Positions 7,934 through 19,972 are shown, counted from the stretch's first letter. The stretch is DNA of 64,000 bases from Aureimonas flava (GCF_003583935.1 NZ_QYRN01000001.1:558001-622000), one strand, 5' to 3'. Made by a program: numbers and translations. Notes: a model not told the origin generated them from the sequence alone.

Positions 7934-9241
7934 ATGCTTCAGGACAAGGACCGGATCTTCACCAACATCTACGGCCTTCGGGACAAGAGCCTGAAGGGCG
8001 CGATGAAGCGCGGCCATTTCGACGGGACGGCCGACATCATCGGCAAGGGTCGCGACTGGATCATCAACGAGATGAAGGCGTCCGGCCTGCGCGGCCGCGG
8101 CGGCGCCGGCTTCCCAACGGGCCTCAAGTGGTCGTTCATGCCGAAGGAAGTGGGCGAGCGGCCCCACTACCTCGTCGTCAACGCCGACGAGTCCGAGCCC
8201 GGTACCTGCAAGGACCGGGAGATCATGCGCAACGACCCGTTCACGCTGATCGAGGGCTGCGTGATCGCCGGTTTCGCGATGGGCGCGCATGCGGCCTACA
8301 TCTACGTGCGCGGCGAGTACATCCGCGAGCGCGAGGCGCTGCAGCTCGCCATCGACGAATGCTACGAGGCCGGGCTCCTCGGCCGCGACAACAAGTGCGG
8401 CTGGGACATGGACATCTACGTCCATCACGGCGCCGGCGCCTATATCTGCGGCGAGGAGACCGCGCTCCTCGAGAGCCTCGAGGGCAAGAAGGGCCAGCCG
8501 CGCCTCAAGCCGCCGTTCCCGGCCAACATGGGCCTCTACGGCTGCCCGACCACGGTCAACAACGTGGAATCGATCGCCGTCGCGCCCACCATCCTGCGGC
8601 GCGGCGGCGGCTGGTTCGCCGGCATCGGGCGCCCGAACAACACGGGCACCAAGCTGTTCTCGATCTCGGGCCACGTGAACCGGCCCTGCACGGTCGAGGA
8701 GGCGATGGGCATTCCGTTCCGCGAGCTGATCGACCGCCATTGCGGCGGCGTGCGCGGCGGCTACGAGAACCTTCTGGCCGTCATTCCCGGCGGCTCGTCC
8801 TGCCCGCTAGTGCCCGGCGAGCAGATCCTCGACGCGCCGATGGACTTCGACGGCATGCGCGAGGTGAAGTCCTCGTTCGGCACGGCCGCGGTGATCGTCA
8901 TGGACAAGTCCACCGACATCGTGCGCGCCATCGCCCGGCTCGCCTACTTCTACAAGCACGAGAGCTGCGGCCAGTGCACGCCCTGCCGCGAGGGCACGGG
9001 CTGGATGTGGCGCGTCATGGAGCGCATGGTGGTCGGCAACGCGCAGAAGCGCGAGATCGACATGCTGCTCGACGTGACGAAGCAGGTCGAGGGTCACACG
9101 ATCTGCGCGCTCGGCGACGCGGCCGCCTGGCCGATCCAGGGCCTGGTGCGCCACTTCCGCCCCGAGATCGAGCGTCGTATCGACGAGTTCTCGCGCAACG
9201 CCGACGCGGACCGCAAGCCGGTCCTCCAGGCGGCGGAGTAG
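7934..9241 (+). CDS. nuoF: NADH-quinone oxidoreductase subunit F
   Basis: 435 residues, full length for the 51 kDa NADH/FMN-binding subunit. The glycine-rich NADH/FMN loop [16 protein letters not shown] is at about residues 51-66 and [19 protein letters not shown] near 175. The N3 [4Fe-4S] ligands are Cys345, Cys348, Cys351 ([11 protein letters not shown]) and Cys391 ([13 protein letters not shown]). The start ATG 7934 is chosen because family members begin [11 protein letters not shown]; the frame is open further upstream but overlaps nuoE. Cytosolic end of the peripheral arm. Confidence 0.98.
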   Translation: MLQDKDRIFTNIYGLRDKSLKGAMKRGHFDGTADIIGKGRDWIINEMKASGLRGRGGAGFPTGLKWSFMPKEVGERPHYLVVNADESEPGTCKDREIMRNDPFTLIEGCVIAGFAMGAHAAYIYVRGEYIREREALQLAIDECYEAGLLGRDNKCGWDMDIYVHHGAGAYICGEETALLESLEGKKGQPRLKPPFPANMGLYGCPTTVNNVESIAVAPTILRRGGGWFAGIGRPNNTGTKLFSISGHVNRPCTVEEAMGIPFRELIDRHCGGVRGGYENLLAVIPGGSSCPLVPGEQILDAPMDFDGMREVKSSFGTAAVIVMDKSTDIVRAIARLAYFYKHESCGQCTPCREGTGWMWRVMERMVVGNAQKREIDMLLDVTKQVEGHTICALGDAAAWPIQGLVRHFRPEIERRIDEFSRNADADRKPVLQAAE

Positions 9242-9248
9242 CCTTCCC

Positions 9249-9434
9249 ATGTCGGCGCCGCGCGGACCCCTCGAGATCGCAGGCGCCGACGAACTGCTTG
9301 AACGACTGACGGGACTTCCCCGCGAAGACCTCTCAGCCGAGACGAGTAACGTGAATTCATACCTGGCCACCGAAGCCGGTCGTCGAGAATTCGGCGACGT
9401 TCGCGCTTCGAAGGCCAAGTCCGATCGGGTCTGA
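9249..9434 (+). CDS. Small hypothetical protein between nuoF and nuoG
   Basis: A 61-residue soluble, charged ORF that fills the nuoF-nuoG gap almost exactly: ATG 7 bases after the nuoF stop, TGA 2 bases before the nuoG start. I do not recognise the sequence (begins [20 protein letters not shown]; ends KAKSDRV). The N-terminal half could form an amphipathic helix; there is no signal or membrane segment. Third-position GC is somewhat lower than in nuoF and nuoG. Its fit to the gap argues for a real translated gene, but it could be a chance frame; conservation would decide. Confidence 0.5.
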   Translation: MSAPRGPLEIAGADELLERLTGLPREDLSAETSNVNSYLATEAGRREFGDVRASKAKSDRV

Positions 9435-9436
9435 GA

Positions 9437-11512
9437 ATGGCAAAGATCAAAGTCGACGGCAACGAGATCGAGGTGCCCGACCACTACACGCTGCTGCAGG
9501 CGGCGGAGGAGGCGGGTGCCGAGATCCCTCGCTTCTGCTTCCACGAGCGCCTGTCGGTGGCCGGCAACTGCCGTATGTGCCTGATCGAGGTGAAGGGTGG
9601 CCCGCCCAAGCCCGCGGCCTCCTGCGCCATGGGCGTGCGCGACCTGCGCCCCGGCCCCAACGGCGAGGCGCCGGAGATCTTCACCAACACCCCGATGGTG
9701 AAGAAGGCCCGCGAGGGCGTCATGGAATTCCTGCTGATCAACCACCCGCTGGATTGCCCGATCTGCGATCAGGGCGGCGAGTGCGATCTGCAGGACCAGG
9801 CGATGGCCTTCGGCGTCGATTCCTCGCGCTACAAGGAAAACAAGCGCGCCGTCGAGGACAAGTATATCGGCCCGCTCGTGAAGACGATCATGACGCGCTG
9901 CATCCACTGCACGCGTTGCGTCCGCTTCACCACCGAGGTCGCCGGCATCTCCGAGCTCGGCCTCGTGGGCCGCGGCGAGGACGCCGAGATCACGACCTAT
10001 CTCGAGCAGGCGATGACCTCCGAGCTCCAGGGCAACGTCATCGACCTGTGCCCCGTGGGTGCGCTGACCTCGCGGCCCTACGCCTTCCAGGCCCGCCCGT
10101 GGGAGCTGTCCAAGACCGAGTCGGTCGACGTGATGGACGCCGTGGGTTCGGCGATCCGCGTCGACACGCGCGGTCGCGAGGTGATGCGCATCCTTCCGCG
10201 CGTCAACGACCTCGTCAACGAGGAGTGGATCTCCGACAAGACGCGCTTCGTCTGGGACGGCCTGCGCACGCAGCGCCTCGACCGGCCCTACGTGCGGCGC
10301 GACGGTCGCCTCCAGCCGGCCTCCTGGCCGGAAGCCTTCGAGGCGATCCGCCAGAAGCTCGCCGGCGTCGCGGGCGAGCGCGTCGGCGCCATCGCGGGCG
10401 ATCTGTCGGCGGTGGAGGACATGTGGGCCCTCAAGGGCCTGATGGCCCAGCTCGGCTCGGCGAACATCGACTGCCGGCAGGACGGGGCGAAGCTCGATCC
10501 GGCGGACGGACGAGCCTCCTACCTCTTCAACACCTCGATCGTCGGGATCGAGGAGGCGGACGCGCTCCTGATCATCGGCGCGAACCCGCGCTTCGAGGCT
10601 CCCGTCCTCAACGCCCGCATCCGCAAGCGGTGGCGCCGGGGCGACTTCCCGGTCGGCCTCGTCGGCGAGAAGGTCGATCTGCGCTACGCCGCGACCTATC
10701 TCGGCGCGGGTCCGCAGACCCTGTCGGACATGGAGAACGCCAACGGCGATTTCTTCGACGCGCTGAAGAACGCTGCCCGTCCCATGATCATCGTGGGGCA
10801 GGGCGCCATCAGCGGCGAGAACGGCGCGGATGTGCTGGCGAGCGTCGCCGCCCTGGCGCGCGAGATCGGCGCGGTGAGCGAAGGCTGGAACGGCTTCAAC
10901 GTCCTCCACACGGCGGCGGGCCGCGTCGGCGGTCTCGATATCGGCTTCGTGCCGGGCGAGGGCGGCAAGACGGCGGCCGAGATGGCCGCCGGCGGCATGG
11001 ACGTCCTGTTCAACCTCAGCGCCGACGAGATCGAGATCGCGCCCGGCGCCTTCGTGGTCTATGTCGGCACGCACGGCGACCGGGGCGCGCACCGCGCCGA
11101 CGTCATCCTGCCGGGCGCGACCTACACCGAGAAGTCGGGTACCTGGGTCAACACGGAAGGCCGCGTCCAGACCGGCGCGCGCGCCGGCTTCCCGCCGGGC
11201 GACGCGCGCGAGGAATGGGCGATCTTCCGAGCGCTGTCGGCCGTGCTCGGCAAGGCGCTTGCGTTCGATACGCTCGGCGCCCTGCGCCGCGAGCTCGTGG
11301 CCGCCCATCCCGTGTTCTCCGGCGAGGCGCTCCAGGCGGCCGACGCGGCAGCGATCACGCATCTCGCCGATCGCGCCGGCACGCCGTCCGGCGCCGCGTT
11401 CCGCTCCGGCATCGGAGACTTCTATCTGACGAACCCCATCGCCAGGGCCTCCAAGGTCATGGCGGAATGCTCGCGCCTCGCGCAGGCCGAGCATCTCGAA
11501 GCGGCCGAGTAA
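9437..11512 (+). CDS. nuoG: NADH-quinone oxidoreductase subunit G
   Basis: 691 residues, the length of the 75 kDa subunit in alphaproteobacteria and mitochondria. It has a ferredoxin domain with Cys34, Cys45, Cys48 and Cys63 for N1b, the His-Cys motif [17 protein letters not shown] for N5, [10 protein letters not shown] plus a later Cys ([15 protein letters not shown]) for N4, then a degenerate molybdopterin-oxidoreductase domain to the end. It passes electrons from NuoF toward NuoI and NuoB. The extra N7 cluster motif of the longer enteric NuoG was not seen. Start ATG 9437, 15 bases from nuoH at the other end. Confidence 0.98.
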   Translation: MAKIKVDGNEIEVPDHYTLLQAAEEAGAEIPRFCFHERLSVAGNCRMCLIEVKGGPPKPAASCAMGVRDLRPGPNGEAPEIFTNTPMVKKAREGVMEFLLINHPLDCPICDQGGECDLQDQAMAFGVDSSRYKENKRAVEDKYIGPLVKTIMTRCIHCTRCVRFTTEVAGISELGLVGRGEDAEITTYLEQAMTSELQGNVIDLCPVGALTSRPYAFQARPWELSKTESVDVMDAVGSAIRVDTRGREVMRILPRVNDLVNEEWISDKTRFVWDGLRTQRLDRPYVRRDGRLQPASWPEAFEAIRQKLAGVAGERVGAIAGDLSAVEDMWALKGLMAQLGSANIDCRQDGAKLDPADGRASYLFNTSIVGIEEADALLIIGANPRFEAPVLNARIRKRWRRGDFPVGLVGEKVDLRYAATYLGAGPQTLSDMENANGDFFDALKNAARPMIIVGQGAISGENGADVLASVAALAREIGAVSEGWNGFNVLHTAAGRVGGLDIGFVPGEGGKTAAEMAAGGMDVLFNLSADEIEIAPGAFVVYVGTHGDRGAHRADVILPGATYTEKSGTWVNTEGRVQTGARAGFPPGDAREEWAIFRALSAVLGKALAFDTLGALRRELVAAHPVFSGEALQAADAAAITHLADRAGTPSGAAFRSGIGDFYLTNPIARASKVMAECSRLAQAEHLEAAE

Positions 11513-11527
11513 GGACGGTACGAACCC

Positions 11528-12574
11528 ATGGAGCTGTTCTCCGCCTATGTCTGGCCGGCCCTGGTGATCCTCGGCCAGAGCCTCCTGTTCCTGGTGGTCC
11601 TGCTGGTCCTGATCGCCTACATCCTGCTCGCCGACCGCAAGATCTGGGCGGCCGTGCAGATGCGGCGCGGCCCCAACGTCGTCGGGCCGTTCGGCCTGTT
11701 CCAGTCCTTCGCCGACCTTCTGAAGTTCGTGCTGAAGGAGCCCGTGGTTCCGGCCTCGTCCGACAAGGTCGTGTTCCTGCTCGCCCCGCTCGTCGCGGTG
11801 ACCCTGGCGCTCGCGACCTTCGCGGTGGTGCCGGTCGGCCCCGGCTGGGTGATCGCCGACATCAACATCGGCATCCTCTACATCTTCGCGATCTCGTCGC
11901 TCGAGGTGTACGGCGTCATCATGGGCGGCTGGGCGTCCAACTCGAAGTACGCCTTCCTGGGCGCCCTGCGCTCCGCCGCGCAGATGGTGTCCTACGAGGT
12001 GTCGATCGGCTTCGTGATCGTCACCGTGCTCCTGTGCGCCGGGTCGCTGAACCTCACCGACATCGTCCTGTCGCAGGCGGATGGCGTCGGCACCATGGTC
12101 GGCCTGCCGTCGAGCTTCCTCGACTGGCACTGGCTGTCCCTGTTCCCGATGTTCGTGATCTTCTTCATCTCGGCGCTGGCCGAGACGAACCGGCCGCCGT
12201 TCGACCTGCCGGAAGCCGAGTCCGAACTCGTCGCCGGCTTCATGGTCGAGTACGGCTCCACCCCGTACATGATGTTCATGCTGGGCGAGTACGCCGCCAT
12301 CACCCTGATGTGCTCGCTGATGACCATCCTGTTCCTCGGTGGATGGCTGCCGCCGTTCGGCTTCGCGCCCTTCACCTGGGTCCCGGGCGTCATCTGGTTC
12401 CTGGCCAAGGTCGCGCTCTGCTTCTTCATGTTCGCGATGGTGAAGGCCTTCGTGCCGCGCTACCGCTACGACCAGCTCATGCGCCTCGGCTGGAAGGTCT
12501 TCCTTCCGCTGTCGCTCGGCATGGTCGTGATCGTGGCGCTCGTGCTGCAGCTCACCGGCTGGGGCAACGCCTGA
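11528..12574 (+). CDS. nuoH: NADH-quinone oxidoreductase subunit H
   Basis: 348 residues, eight or so transmembrane helices, the membrane subunit that forms the quinone entry channel with NuoB and NuoD. Conserved loops are visible: [25 protein letters not shown] near the N-terminus, the acidic cytosolic loop [20 protein letters not shown] at about residues 220-240, and a final [14 protein letters not shown] before the last helix. A 97-base gap with no gene follows before nuoI. Confidence 0.98.
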   Translation: MELFSAYVWPALVILGQSLLFLVVLLVLIAYILLADRKIWAAVQMRRGPNVVGPFGLFQSFADLLKFVLKEPVVPASSDKVVFLLAPLVAVTLALATFAVVPVGPGWVIADINIGILYIFAISSLEVYGVIMGGWASNSKYAFLGALRSAAQMVSYEVSIGFVIVTVLLCAGSLNLTDIVLSQADGVGTMVGLPSSFLDWHWLSLFPMFVIFFISALAETNRPPFDLPEAESELVAGFMVEYGSTPYMMFMLGEYAAITLMCSLMTILFLGGWLPPFGFAPFTWVPGVIWFLAKVALCFFMFAMVKAFVPRYRYDQLMRLGWKVFLPLSLGMVVIVALVLQLTGWGNA

Positions 12575-12671
12575 CCGGCTGCGGAGCCCGCCGGGCCCCG
12601 CGACCGCCCTTGATTGAAACGGCGAGGCGCCGCCTCGCTCCAAGCTCCGCCTTCGGAGATCGGATCGTTCG

Positions 12672-13163
12672 ATGAGTGCCCTTGCTCAGTCCGTAAAGTC
12701 GCTGTTCCTGATCGAGTTCGTTAAGGCGTTCCGCCTGTCGATGCGCTACTTCTTCGCGCCGAAGTCGACGGTGAACTACCCGTTCGAGAAAGGTCCGGTC
12801 AGCCCGCGCTTCCGCGGCGAACACGCGCTGCGCCGCTATCCGAACGGCGAGGAGCGTTGCATCGCCTGCAAGCTGTGCGAGGCGATCTGTCCGGCGCAGG
12901 CCATCACCATCGAGGCGGGCCCGCGCCGCAACGACGGCACGCGCCGCACCGTGCGCTACGACATCGACATGGTGAAGTGCATCTATTGCGGCTTTTGCCA
13001 GGAGGCCTGCCCGGTCGACGCGATCGTGGAGGGGCCGAACTTTGAGTTCTCGACGGAGACCCGCGAGGAGCTCTACTACGACAAGGAAAAGCTGTTGGCG
13101 AACGGCGACCGTTGGGAGCGCGAGATCGCTCGCAACATTGCGCTGGACGCACCGTACCGCTAA
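12672..13163 (+). CDS. nuoI: NADH-quinone oxidoreductase subunit I
   Basis: 163 residues, the TYKY subunit with two [4Fe-4S] clusters N6a and N6b. The eight ligands are Cys63, 66, 69, 73 ([12 protein letters not shown]) and Cys103, 106, 109, 113 ([12 protein letters not shown]). The N-terminal amphipathic helix ([18 protein letters not shown]) anchors it on the membrane arm. It bridges NuoG and NuoB in the electron chain. Confidence 0.98.
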   Translation: MSALAQSVKSLFLIEFVKAFRLSMRYFFAPKSTVNYPFEKGPVSPRFRGEHALRRYPNGEERCIACKLCEAICPAQAITIEAGPRRNDGTRRTVRYDIDMVKCIYCGFCQEACPVDAIVEGPNFEFSTETREELYYDKEKLLANGDRWEREIARNIALDAPYR

Positions 13164-13281
13164 TCCGCACACCGTGACGCCGCCCGGCGGCGCCACGCTC
13201 CGAACCGAATCTGCAGGCGGCGAACGGGCTCCACCGTTCGTCCGCCGCTTGATGCTACAGCGATTTCAGGGGGAGCCCGAC

Positions 13282-13899
13282 ATGTTGGGGCTGCAAGCCT
13301 TCTTCTTCTACGTGTTCGCCATCGTCTCCGTCGGATCGGCGATGATGGTCGTGCTCTCCCGCAATCCCGTTCACTCGGTGCTGTTCCTGATCCTGACCTT
13401 CGTGGCGGCGGCCGGGCTCTTCCTGCTGACCGGCGCGGAGTTCCTGGCCTTGATCCTGATCGTCGTCTATGTCGGCGCCGTGGCGATCCTGTTCCTGTTC
13501 GTGGTCATGATGCTGGATCTCGATTTCGGGCGCATCAAGCACGGGGCGCTTCAATATGCGCCGATCGGCGCGGTGATCGGGCTCATCCTGCTGGCGCAGC
13601 TCATCATCGCCGTCACCGGGAGCTACTACGATCCGCAGCTCAGCGCGCGGACCGTCCTGCCGACGCCGCCTCTGGAGCAGCTCTCCAACATCGAGGCGCT
13701 CGGGCACGTGATCTACACGCGCTACGTCTTCTTCTTCCAGATGGCGGGCCTCGTGCTCTTCGTCGCGATGATCGGCGCGATCGTCCTGACGCTCCGCCAC
13801 AAGCCGGGCCTGAAGCGGCAGTCGATCCCCCAGCAGGTGGCGCGCAATCCGGCGACCGCGATCGAGATCCGCAAGGTCGAGAGCGGCAAGGGCATCTGA
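13282..13899 (+). CDS. nuoJ: NADH-quinone oxidoreductase subunit J
   Basis: 205 residues counted from ATG 13282, preceded by AGGGGGAG, the best ribosome site; the open frame reaches back into nuoI but that part is not NuoJ-like. Five transmembrane helices include SRNPVHSVLFLILTFVAAAGLFLL and the pi-bulge helix region EFLALILIVVYVGAVAILFLFVVMML, which changes shape in complex I turnover. The C-terminal tail (about 25 residues) is polar. Confidence 0.97.
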   Translation: MLGLQAFFFYVFAIVSVGSAMMVVLSRNPVHSVLFLILTFVAAAGLFLLTGAEFLALILIVVYVGAVAILFLFVVMMLDLDFGRIKHGALQYAPIGAVIGLILLAQLIIAVTGSYYDPQLSARTVLPTPPLEQLSNIEALGHVIYTRYVFFFQMAGLVLFVAMIGAIVLTLRHKPGLKRQSIPQQVARNPATAIEIRKVESGKGI

Positions 13900-13920
13900 G
13901 GCAGATAGGAAACACGCACC

Positions 13921-14229
13921 ATGGCTGTCGGCCTCGGACATTACCTCACGGTTGCCGCGATCCTCTTCGTCACGGGGGTCTTCGGCATCTTCATGAACCG
14001 CAAGAACATCATCACGATCCTGATGTCGGTTGAGCTGATCCTCCTGTCGGTGAACCTCAACCTCGTCGCCTTTTCCGCCTTCCTGAACGATCTGGCCGGG
14101 CAGGTCTTCGCCCTGTTCATCCTCACCGTCGCCGCCGCCGAGGCGGCCATCGGCCTGGCGATCCTGGTGGTCTTCTTCCGTAATCGCGGCTCCATCGCCG
14201 TCGATGACGTCAACTCGATGAAGGGCTGA
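13921..14229 (+). CDS. nuoK: NADH-quinone oxidoreductase subunit K
   Basis: 102 residues, three transmembrane helices, the homologue of mitochondrial ND4L. The two conserved membrane glutamates lie in [13 protein letters not shown] and [10 protein letters not shown], which belong to the proton path. Starts 21 bases after nuoJ and ends 8 bases before nuoL. Confidence 0.98.
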   Translation: MAVGLGHYLTVAAILFVTGVFGIFMNRKNIITILMSVELILLSVNLNLVAFSAFLNDLAGQVFALFILTVAAAEAAIGLAILVVFFRNRGSIAVDDVNSMKG

Positions 14230-14237
14230 GCGCGGCG

Positions 14238-16217
14238 ATGTATACCCTGATCGTCCTTCTCCCGCTGGTCGGCTTCATCGTCGCGGGCGTGTTCGGAAAC
14301 CGGATCGGCGCCAAGGCCTCCGAGTACGTCACGAGCGGTCTCCTGATCGCGGCGGCCGTCCTGTCGTGGATCGGCTTCCTGACGTTCGGCGGCGAGACGC
14401 TCCATATCCCAGTCCTGCAGTGGATGCAGGCCGGCAACCTCGACATCTCCTGGCAGCTTCGCGTCGACCGGCTGACGCTGGTCATGCTGGTGGTCGTCAA
14501 CACGGTGTCGGCGCTCGTCCACGTGTACTCGATCGGGTACATGCACCACGACGACTCGCGTCCGCGATTCTTCGCCTACCTGTCGCTCTTCACCTTCGCC
14601 ATGCTCACGCTGGTGACGGCGGACAACCTGGTCCAGATGTTCTTCGGCTGGGAAGGGGTCGGCCTCGCCTCCTACCTGCTGATCGGCTTCTGGTACCAGA
14701 AGCCCTCGGCCAACGCGGCTGCGATGAAGGCCTTCGTGGTCAACCGCGTCGGCGACTTCGGCTTCCTGCTCGGCATCTTCGGCCTGTTCGTCGTGTTCGG
14801 CTCGGCCAACCTCGACACGATCTTCGCCGGCGCCGGCCAGATGGTCGGCACGATCTATCCGGAAGGTGGGGGGGAGGCCGCTGCCGCCGCCGCGCCGATC
14901 CTCAACTTCGCCGGCTACTCGCTCTCGGCGGGCGGCGCGATGACCGCGATCTGCCTGCTGCTCTTCATGGGCGCGATGGGCAAGTCGGCGCAGATCGGCC
15001 TCCACACCTGGCTGCCGGACGCGATGGAAGGCCCGACCCCGGTGTCGGCGCTGATCCACGCGGCGACCATGGTGACTGCCGGCGTCTTCATGCTGGCGCG
15101 TCTGTCGCCGGTGTTCGAGCTCAGCCACTCGGCGCTGACCTTCGTCACCTTCATCGGCGCCACCACGGCCTTCTTCGCGGCCACGATCGGCCTCGTGCAG
15201 AACGACATCAAGCGCGTCATCGCCTATTCGACCTGCTCGCAGCTCGGCTACATGTTCGTGGCGCTCGGCGTCGGCGCCTATGGCGCTGCGGTGTTCCACC
15301 TGTTCACGCACGCCTTCTTCAAGGCGCTGCTGTTCCTAGGCGCCGGCTCGGTGATCCACGCCGTAGACGGCGAGCAGGACATGCGCCACATGGGCGGTCT
15401 GCGTAAGCACATCCCGATCACCTACTGGACCATGATGATCGGCACGCTGGCGCTGACGGGCTTCCCGTTCACGGCGGGCTACTATTCCAAGGACGCGATC
15501 ATCGAGAGCGCCTTCGCCGGCGAGAACGCCTTCGCGATGTACGGCTACATCATGACGGTGGTCGCCGCCGCGCTGACGAGCTTCTACTCCTGGCGTCTGG
15601 TGTTCCTGACCTTCCACGGCAAGCCGCGCGCGAGCCACGAGGTCATGCACCACGTGCACGAGTCTCCGCCGGTCATGACCACGCCGCTCTTCGTCCTGTC
15701 GGCGGGCGCGCTGCTGGCGGGCATCGTGTTCTACCCGTTCTTCCTCGGCGGCGGCTACGAGACGTTCTGGCACACGGCGCTCTTCGCCGGACCGGAGAAC
15801 CACATCATCCACGAGTACCACCACGTGCCGGCGCTCGTGGTCTACTCGCCGACGATCGCCATGATCCTCGGCTTCCTGATCGCCTACGTCTTCTACATCC
15901 GCCAGCCGCAGCGTCCGGCCCAGATGGCCGCCCGCAACCCCGGCCTGTACCAGTTCCTCCTGAACAAGTGGTACTTCGACGAGCTCTACGACTTCCTGTT
16001 CGTGCGCTCGGCCAAGTGGCTCGGCCGCTTCCTGTGGAAGAAGGGCGACGTCGCCGTGATCGACCGCCTCGGACCCGACGGCATCTCGGCCCGCGCGCTG
16101 GACGTGACCGGATGGGTGGTCCGTCTCCAGACGGGGTACCTCTACCACTACGCCTTCGTCATGCTGATCGGCGTCGCCGCGCTGGTCACCTTCATGATGT
16201 TCTGGGGAATGCGCTGA
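14238..16217 (+). CDS. nuoL: NADH-quinone oxidoreductase subunit L
   Basis: 659 residues, the largest antiporter-like membrane subunit, about 16 helices with the long lateral helix near the C-terminus. Typical segments are [18 protein letters not shown] (proton-path Glu), [32 protein letters not shown] (about residues 250-282, conserved Lys) and [20 protein letters not shown]. It pumps protons at the distal end of the membrane arm. Its TGA (16215-16217) shares its last base with the nuoM ATG. Confidence 0.98.
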   Translation: MYTLIVLLPLVGFIVAGVFGNRIGAKASEYVTSGLLIAAAVLSWIGFLTFGGETLHIPVLQWMQAGNLDISWQLRVDRLTLVMLVVVNTVSALVHVYSIGYMHHDDSRPRFFAYLSLFTFAMLTLVTADNLVQMFFGWEGVGLASYLLIGFWYQKPSANAAAMKAFVVNRVGDFGFLLGIFGLFVVFGSANLDTIFAGAGQMVGTIYPEGGGEAAAAAAPILNFAGYSLSAGGAMTAICLLLFMGAMGKSAQIGLHTWLPDAMEGPTPVSALIHAATMVTAGVFMLARLSPVFELSHSALTFVTFIGATTAFFAATIGLVQNDIKRVIAYSTCSQLGYMFVALGVGAYGAAVFHLFTHAFFKALLFLGAGSVIHAVDGEQDMRHMGGLRKHIPITYWTMMIGTLALTGFPFTAGYYSKDAIIESAFAGENAFAMYGYIMTVVAAALTSFYSWRLVFLTFHGKPRASHEVMHHVHESPPVMTTPLFVLSAGALLAGIVFYPFFLGGGYETFWHTALFAGPENHIIHEYHHVPALVVYSPTIAMILGFLIAYVFYIRQPQRPAQMAARNPGLYQFLLNKWYFDELYDFLFVRSAKWLGRFLWKKGDVAVIDRLGPDGISARALDVTGWVVRLQTGYLYHYAFVMLIGVAALVTFMMFWGMR

Positions 16218-17728
16218 TGTCCGGCTGGCCGATCCTATCGACCGTCACCTTCGCGCCGCTGGTCGGCGTGCTCATCATCCTGTTCACGCGGGACGATTCC
16301 GAGCTGGCGCGCCGCAACATCCGCATCGTCGCGCTGCTGGTCACGATCTTCACCTTCCTCCTCTCGCTGTTCATCTGGATCGGGTTCGACAAGTCGGCGG
16401 CGGGCTTCCAGATGGTCGAGGAGGCCGAGTGGCTGTCGGGCGGCATCGCCTACCGGATGGGCGTCGACGGCATTTCGATGCTGTTCGTCATCCTCACCAC
16501 GTTCCTGATGCCGATCTGCATCCTCGCCAGCCGCGACTCCATCACGGTGCGGGTGAAGGAGTACATGATCGCCTTCCTGGTGCTGGAGACGCTGGTGGTC
16601 GGCGTGTTCTGCGCGCTGGACATCGTGCTCTTCTACCTCTTCTTCGAGGGCTCGCTGATCCCGATGTTCCTGATCATCGGCGTCTGGGGCGGCAAGCGGC
16701 GCGTCTACGCGTCCTACAAGTTCTTCCTCTACACCTTCCTCGGCTCGGTCCTGATGCTGGTCGCCATCATGGCGATGTACTGGACCGCCGGCACGACCTC
16801 GATCCCCGAGCTCCTCGCCTACAACTTCCCGGCCCAGATGCAGACCTGGCTGTGGATCGCCTTCTTCGCGTCCTTCGCGGTGAAGATGCCGATGTGGCCG
16901 GTCCATACCTGGCTGCCGGACGCGCACGTCGAGGCGCCCACGGCCGGATCGGTGATCCTGGCGGGCATCCTACTGAAGCTCGGCGGCTACGGCTTCCTGC
17001 GCTTCTCGCTGCCGATGTTCCCGCTGGCCTCGGCGGACTTCGCGCCCTTCGTCTTCGTGCTCTCGGTGGTGGCGATCATCTACACCTCGCTGGTCGCACT
17101 GATGCAGGAGGACATCAAGAAGCTGATCGCCTATTCGTCGGTCGCGCACATGGGCTTCGTCACCATGGGCATCTTCGCGGCCAACGAGCAGGGCGTGCAG
17201 GGCGCGATCTTCCAGATGCTCAGCCACGGGCTGATCTCGGGCGCGCTGTTCCTGTGCGTCGGCGTCGTCTACGACCGCATGCACACCCGCGACATCGCCG
17301 CCTACGGCGGCCTGGTGAACCGCATGCCCGCCTACGCGGCGATGATGCTGCTGTTCACCATGGGTAACGTCGGCCTGCCGGGCACCTCCGGCTTCGTGGG
17401 CGAGTTCATGACGCTGATGGGCGTGTTCCGGGTGAACTCCTGGGTCGCCATCTTCGCCGCCACCGGCGTGATCCTGTCGGCAGCCTACGCGCTGTGGCTC
17501 TTCCGCCGCGTCATCCTCGGCCCGCTCGTCAAGGACAGCCTCAAGGCGATCCTCGACCTGACGCCGCGCGAGAAGGTGCTCCTCTATCCCCTGGCGGTGC
17601 TGACGGTCTTCTTCGGCGTCTATCCGATGCCGGTCTTCAACGTGACGACGGCCTCCGTGGACCAGCTCCTGTCGAGCTACACGGCGGCCATCGAGGCGGC
17701 GTCCAGCGTCGCGTCGATCCAGAACTAA
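16217..17728 (+). CDS. nuoM: NADH-quinone oxidoreductase subunit M
   Basis: 503 residues from ATG 16217, overlapping the nuoL stop by one base (TGATG). Antiporter-like subunit with about 14 helices: [21 protein letters not shown] (key Glu), [22 protein letters not shown] with the conserved Lys, and [18 protein letters not shown]. It forms the middle proton channel of the membrane arm. The overlap suggests translational coupling with nuoL. Confidence 0.98.
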   Translation: MSGWPILSTVTFAPLVGVLIILFTRDDSELARRNIRIVALLVTIFTFLLSLFIWIGFDKSAAGFQMVEEAEWLSGGIAYRMGVDGISMLFVILTTFLMPICILASRDSITVRVKEYMIAFLVLETLVVGVFCALDIVLFYLFFEGSLIPMFLIIGVWGGKRRVYASYKFFLYTFLGSVLMLVAIMAMYWTAGTTSIPELLAYNFPAQMQTWLWIAFFASFAVKMPMWPVHTWLPDAHVEAPTAGSVILAGILLKLGGYGFLRFSLPMFPLASADFAPFVFVLSVVAIIYTSLVALMQEDIKKLIAYSSVAHMGFVTMGIFAANEQGVQGAIFQMLSHGLISGALFLCVGVVYDRMHTRDIAAYGGLVNRMPAYAAMMLLFTMGNVGLPGTSGFVGEFMTLMGVFRVNSWVAIFAATGVILSAAYALWLFRRVILGPLVKDSLKAILDLTPREKVLLYPLAVLTVFFGVYPMPVFNVTTASVDQLLSSYTAAIEAASSVASIQN

Positions 17729-17748
17729 AGAACGGGCAGGGCGAACCG

Positions 17749-19194
17749 ATGTTTTCGCAATTCGTGGCGCAAAGCCTTCCCATCGTCGGACCGGAGCTGA
17801 TCCTCGCGGTCGGCGCGATGGCGCTCCTGATGATCGGAACGTTCCTCGGCGAGAAGAGCGCCGGCCTCGTCACGTCGCTGACGGTGGGAACGCTGCTCTT
17901 CGCGCTGGTCTGGCTCCTGTTCGCGACCCCGGCCGGGGTGGCCTTCGGCGGCTCGATCATCCTCGATCCGTTCGCGCGCTTCATGAAGGCGCTGGTGCTG
18001 ATCGCGGCGGCCGCCGCCGTGCTGATGTCCACCGGCTACGCCCAGCGCGAGCGCTTCGCCAGCTTCGAGCTGCCGGTGCTGATCGTGCTCTGCACCACGG
18101 GCATGCTGGTGATGGTCTCGGCGGGCGATCTCATCGCCCTCTATCTCGGCCTCGAGCTCCAGTCGCTGGCGATCTACGTGATCGCCGCCATCCACCGCGA
18201 CCACGTGAAGTCCACGGAGGCCGGCCTCAAGTACTTCGTGCTCGGCGCGCTGTCCTCCGGCATGCTGCTCTACGGCGCTTCGCTGGTCTACGGCTTCACC
18301 GGCCAGATCGAGTTCAGCGCCATCGCCACGGCGGTTGCCGTGGACGGCGCCCGCTCGCTCGGCCTGATCGTCGGCCTCGTGTTCGTGCTGGCGGGTCTCG
18401 CCTTCAAGATCTCGGCCGTGCCGTTCCACATGTGGACGCCGGACGTCTACGAGGGGGCCCCGACGCCGGTCACGGCGCTTCTCGCGGGTGCGCCGAAGGT
18501 CGCCGCCGTGGCGCTCCTGACGCGCTTCACCGTCCAGAGCTTCGGCCCGATGACGCCGGACTGGCAGCAGGTCGTGGTGTTCCTGTCGATCGCCTCCATG
18601 CTCTTCGGCGCCTTCGCCGCGATCGGCCAGCGCAACATCAAGCGCCTGATGGCCTATTCCTCGATCGGCCACATGGGCTACGTGCTGGTCGGCCTCGCCG
18701 CCGGCACCGAGGCGGGCGTGCAGGGCGTCCTGATCTACATGGCGACCTACGTCACCATGACGCTCGGCACCTTTGCGCTGATCCTCTCCATGCGCCGTCG
18801 CGACGGCATGGTGGAGGATGTCTACGAGCTGGCCGGCCTCTCGCGCACCAACCCGATCATGGCTCTCGCCATGACGGTGCTGATCCTGTCGCTGGCGGGC
18901 CTGCCGCCGCTTCTCGGCTTCTGGGGCAAGTACTACGTGTTCATCGCGGCGGTGGGTGCCGGTCTCGTGCCGCTCGCCGTGATCGGCGTGGTCGCCTCGA
19001 CGATCGGCCTGTTCTACTACCTGCGCGTGGTCAAGGTCATGTGGTTCGACGAGCCGGCGGCCGGCTTCGAGCCGATGAGCACCGAACTCAAGCTCGTGGC
19101 GGGCGCGGCGACGCTCTTCATCTTCCCGGCCTACATCGTCCTGGCCGGGCCGCTCTTCGCCGCCGCGGCGGCGGCCGCCCACACGTTCTTCTGA
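17749..19194 (+). CDS. nuoN: NADH-quinone oxidoreductase subunit N
   Basis: 481 residues from ATG 17749, preceded by GGGCAGGG. Third antiporter-like subunit, with [14 protein letters not shown] (Glu), [28 protein letters not shown] (Lys) and [18 protein letters not shown]. Last core gene of the operon; birA follows after only 7 bases and is probably co-transcribed. Confidence 0.98.
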   Translation: MFSQFVAQSLPIVGPELILAVGAMALLMIGTFLGEKSAGLVTSLTVGTLLFALVWLLFATPAGVAFGGSIILDPFARFMKALVLIAAAAAVLMSTGYAQRERFASFELPVLIVLCTTGMLVMVSAGDLIALYLGLELQSLAIYVIAAIHRDHVKSTEAGLKYFVLGALSSGMLLYGASLVYGFTGQIEFSAIATAVAVDGARSLGLIVGLVFVLAGLAFKISAVPFHMWTPDVYEGAPTPVTALLAGAPKVAAVALLTRFTVQSFGPMTPDWQQVVVFLSIASMLFGAFAAIGQRNIKRLMAYSSIGHMGYVLVGLAAGTEAGVQGVLIYMATYVTMTLGTFALILSMRRRDGMVEDVYELAGLSRTNPIMALAMTVLILSLAGLPPLLGFWGKYYVFIAAVGAGLVPLAVIGVVASTIGLFYYLRVVKVMWFDEPAAGFEPMSTELKLVAGAATLFIFPAYIVLAGPLFAAAAAAAHTFF

Positions 19195-19201
19195 TCGGGG
19201 A

Positions 19202-19972
19202 ATGACGAGACCGGCCGCCGGGGCGAGACGGCATCTGGCGCTGGACGAGGTCGGCTCGACCAACGCCGTGGCGCTGGAAGCGGCGCGGGCCGGAGATCCC
19301 GGCCGCCTCTGGATCACCGCGGGCCGCCAGACGGCGGGACGCGGCCGTCGCGGCCGGTCCTGGCTGTCGGAGCGCGGCAACCTCTACGCGACCCTTCTCC
19401 TGGTCGATCCCGCGCCGGACCGGCACGTGGTCGATCTGCCGCTCGTGGTGGCCCTCGGCGTGCGCAACGGGCTGGCGGAGCTCTCGGGCCTCGAGCCCGG
19501 CCTCGTGCGCATCAAGTGGCCGAACGATATCCTGATCGCCGGCGCCAAGGCGGTCGGCATCCTGCTCGAGAGCGAGAAGGGCCGGGACGGCCGCCGGGCG
19601 GTGGCCATCGGCTGCGGGGTCAATGTCGAGAGCGGCGCGACCGAGACGCCCTACGCCGTCACCAGCCTGCGCGAGGCCGGGTACACGGGAACGCTCGCCA
19701 CGGTGTTCGACCATCTTGCCGCGGGCGTCGATGAGGCACTGGAATTGTGGGATGCGGGTCGCCAGTTTGAGCGGGTCCGTTCGGAATGGCTGCGCCATTC
19801 CGTCGGCCGTGGCGAGGGGTGCCGCGTCAACCTGCCGGATGGGACCTCGGTGGAGGGGACCTTCGTGGATCTCGACCAGGACGGTCGGCTCGTCCTCGAC
19901 GAGGGGCGGGGCCAGCGCCGTCACTTCTCGGCGGGCGACCTGTTCTTCCTGCGCGGCTCGACGGGCGCTTGA
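19202..19972 (+). CDS. birA: Biotin--[acetyl-CoA-carboxylase] ligase
   Basis: 256 residues, a monofunctional ligase without the N-terminal DNA-binding domain of E. coli BirA. The ATP/biotin loop GRGRRGRSWLS is at about residues 46-56 and KWPNDILIAGAKAVGILLE near 103-121; the SH3-like C-terminal domain ends in a small-barrel strand. It attaches biotin to AccB, whose gene lies at 55576-56052 in this window. Position directly after nuoN is the common arrangement in the order. Confidence 0.95.
   Translation: MTRPAAGARRHLALDEVGSTNAVALEAARAGDPGRLWITAGRQTAGRGRRGRSWLSERGNLYATLLLVDPAPDRHVVDLPLVVALGVRNGLAELSGLEPGLVRIKWPNDILIAGAKAVGILLESEKGRDGRRAVAIGCGVNVESGATETPYAVTSLREAGYTGTLATVFDHLAAGVDEALELWDAGRQFERVRSEWLRHSVGRGEGCRVNLPDGTSVEGTFVDLDQDGRLVLDEGRGQRRHFSAGDLFFLRGSTGA

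Noticed and set aside
8807-12643. Very long open frame on the minus strand opposite nuoF-nuoH (over 1200 codons)
   Set aside because: It is the mirror of GC-rich codon usage in nuoF, nuoG and nuoH, which are certain; the translation is His/Arg/Glu-rich with no family similarity.
9577-12675. Long plus-strand frame in another phase across nuoG-nuoH
   Set aside because: Arg/Pro-rich shadow of real genes, no motifs.
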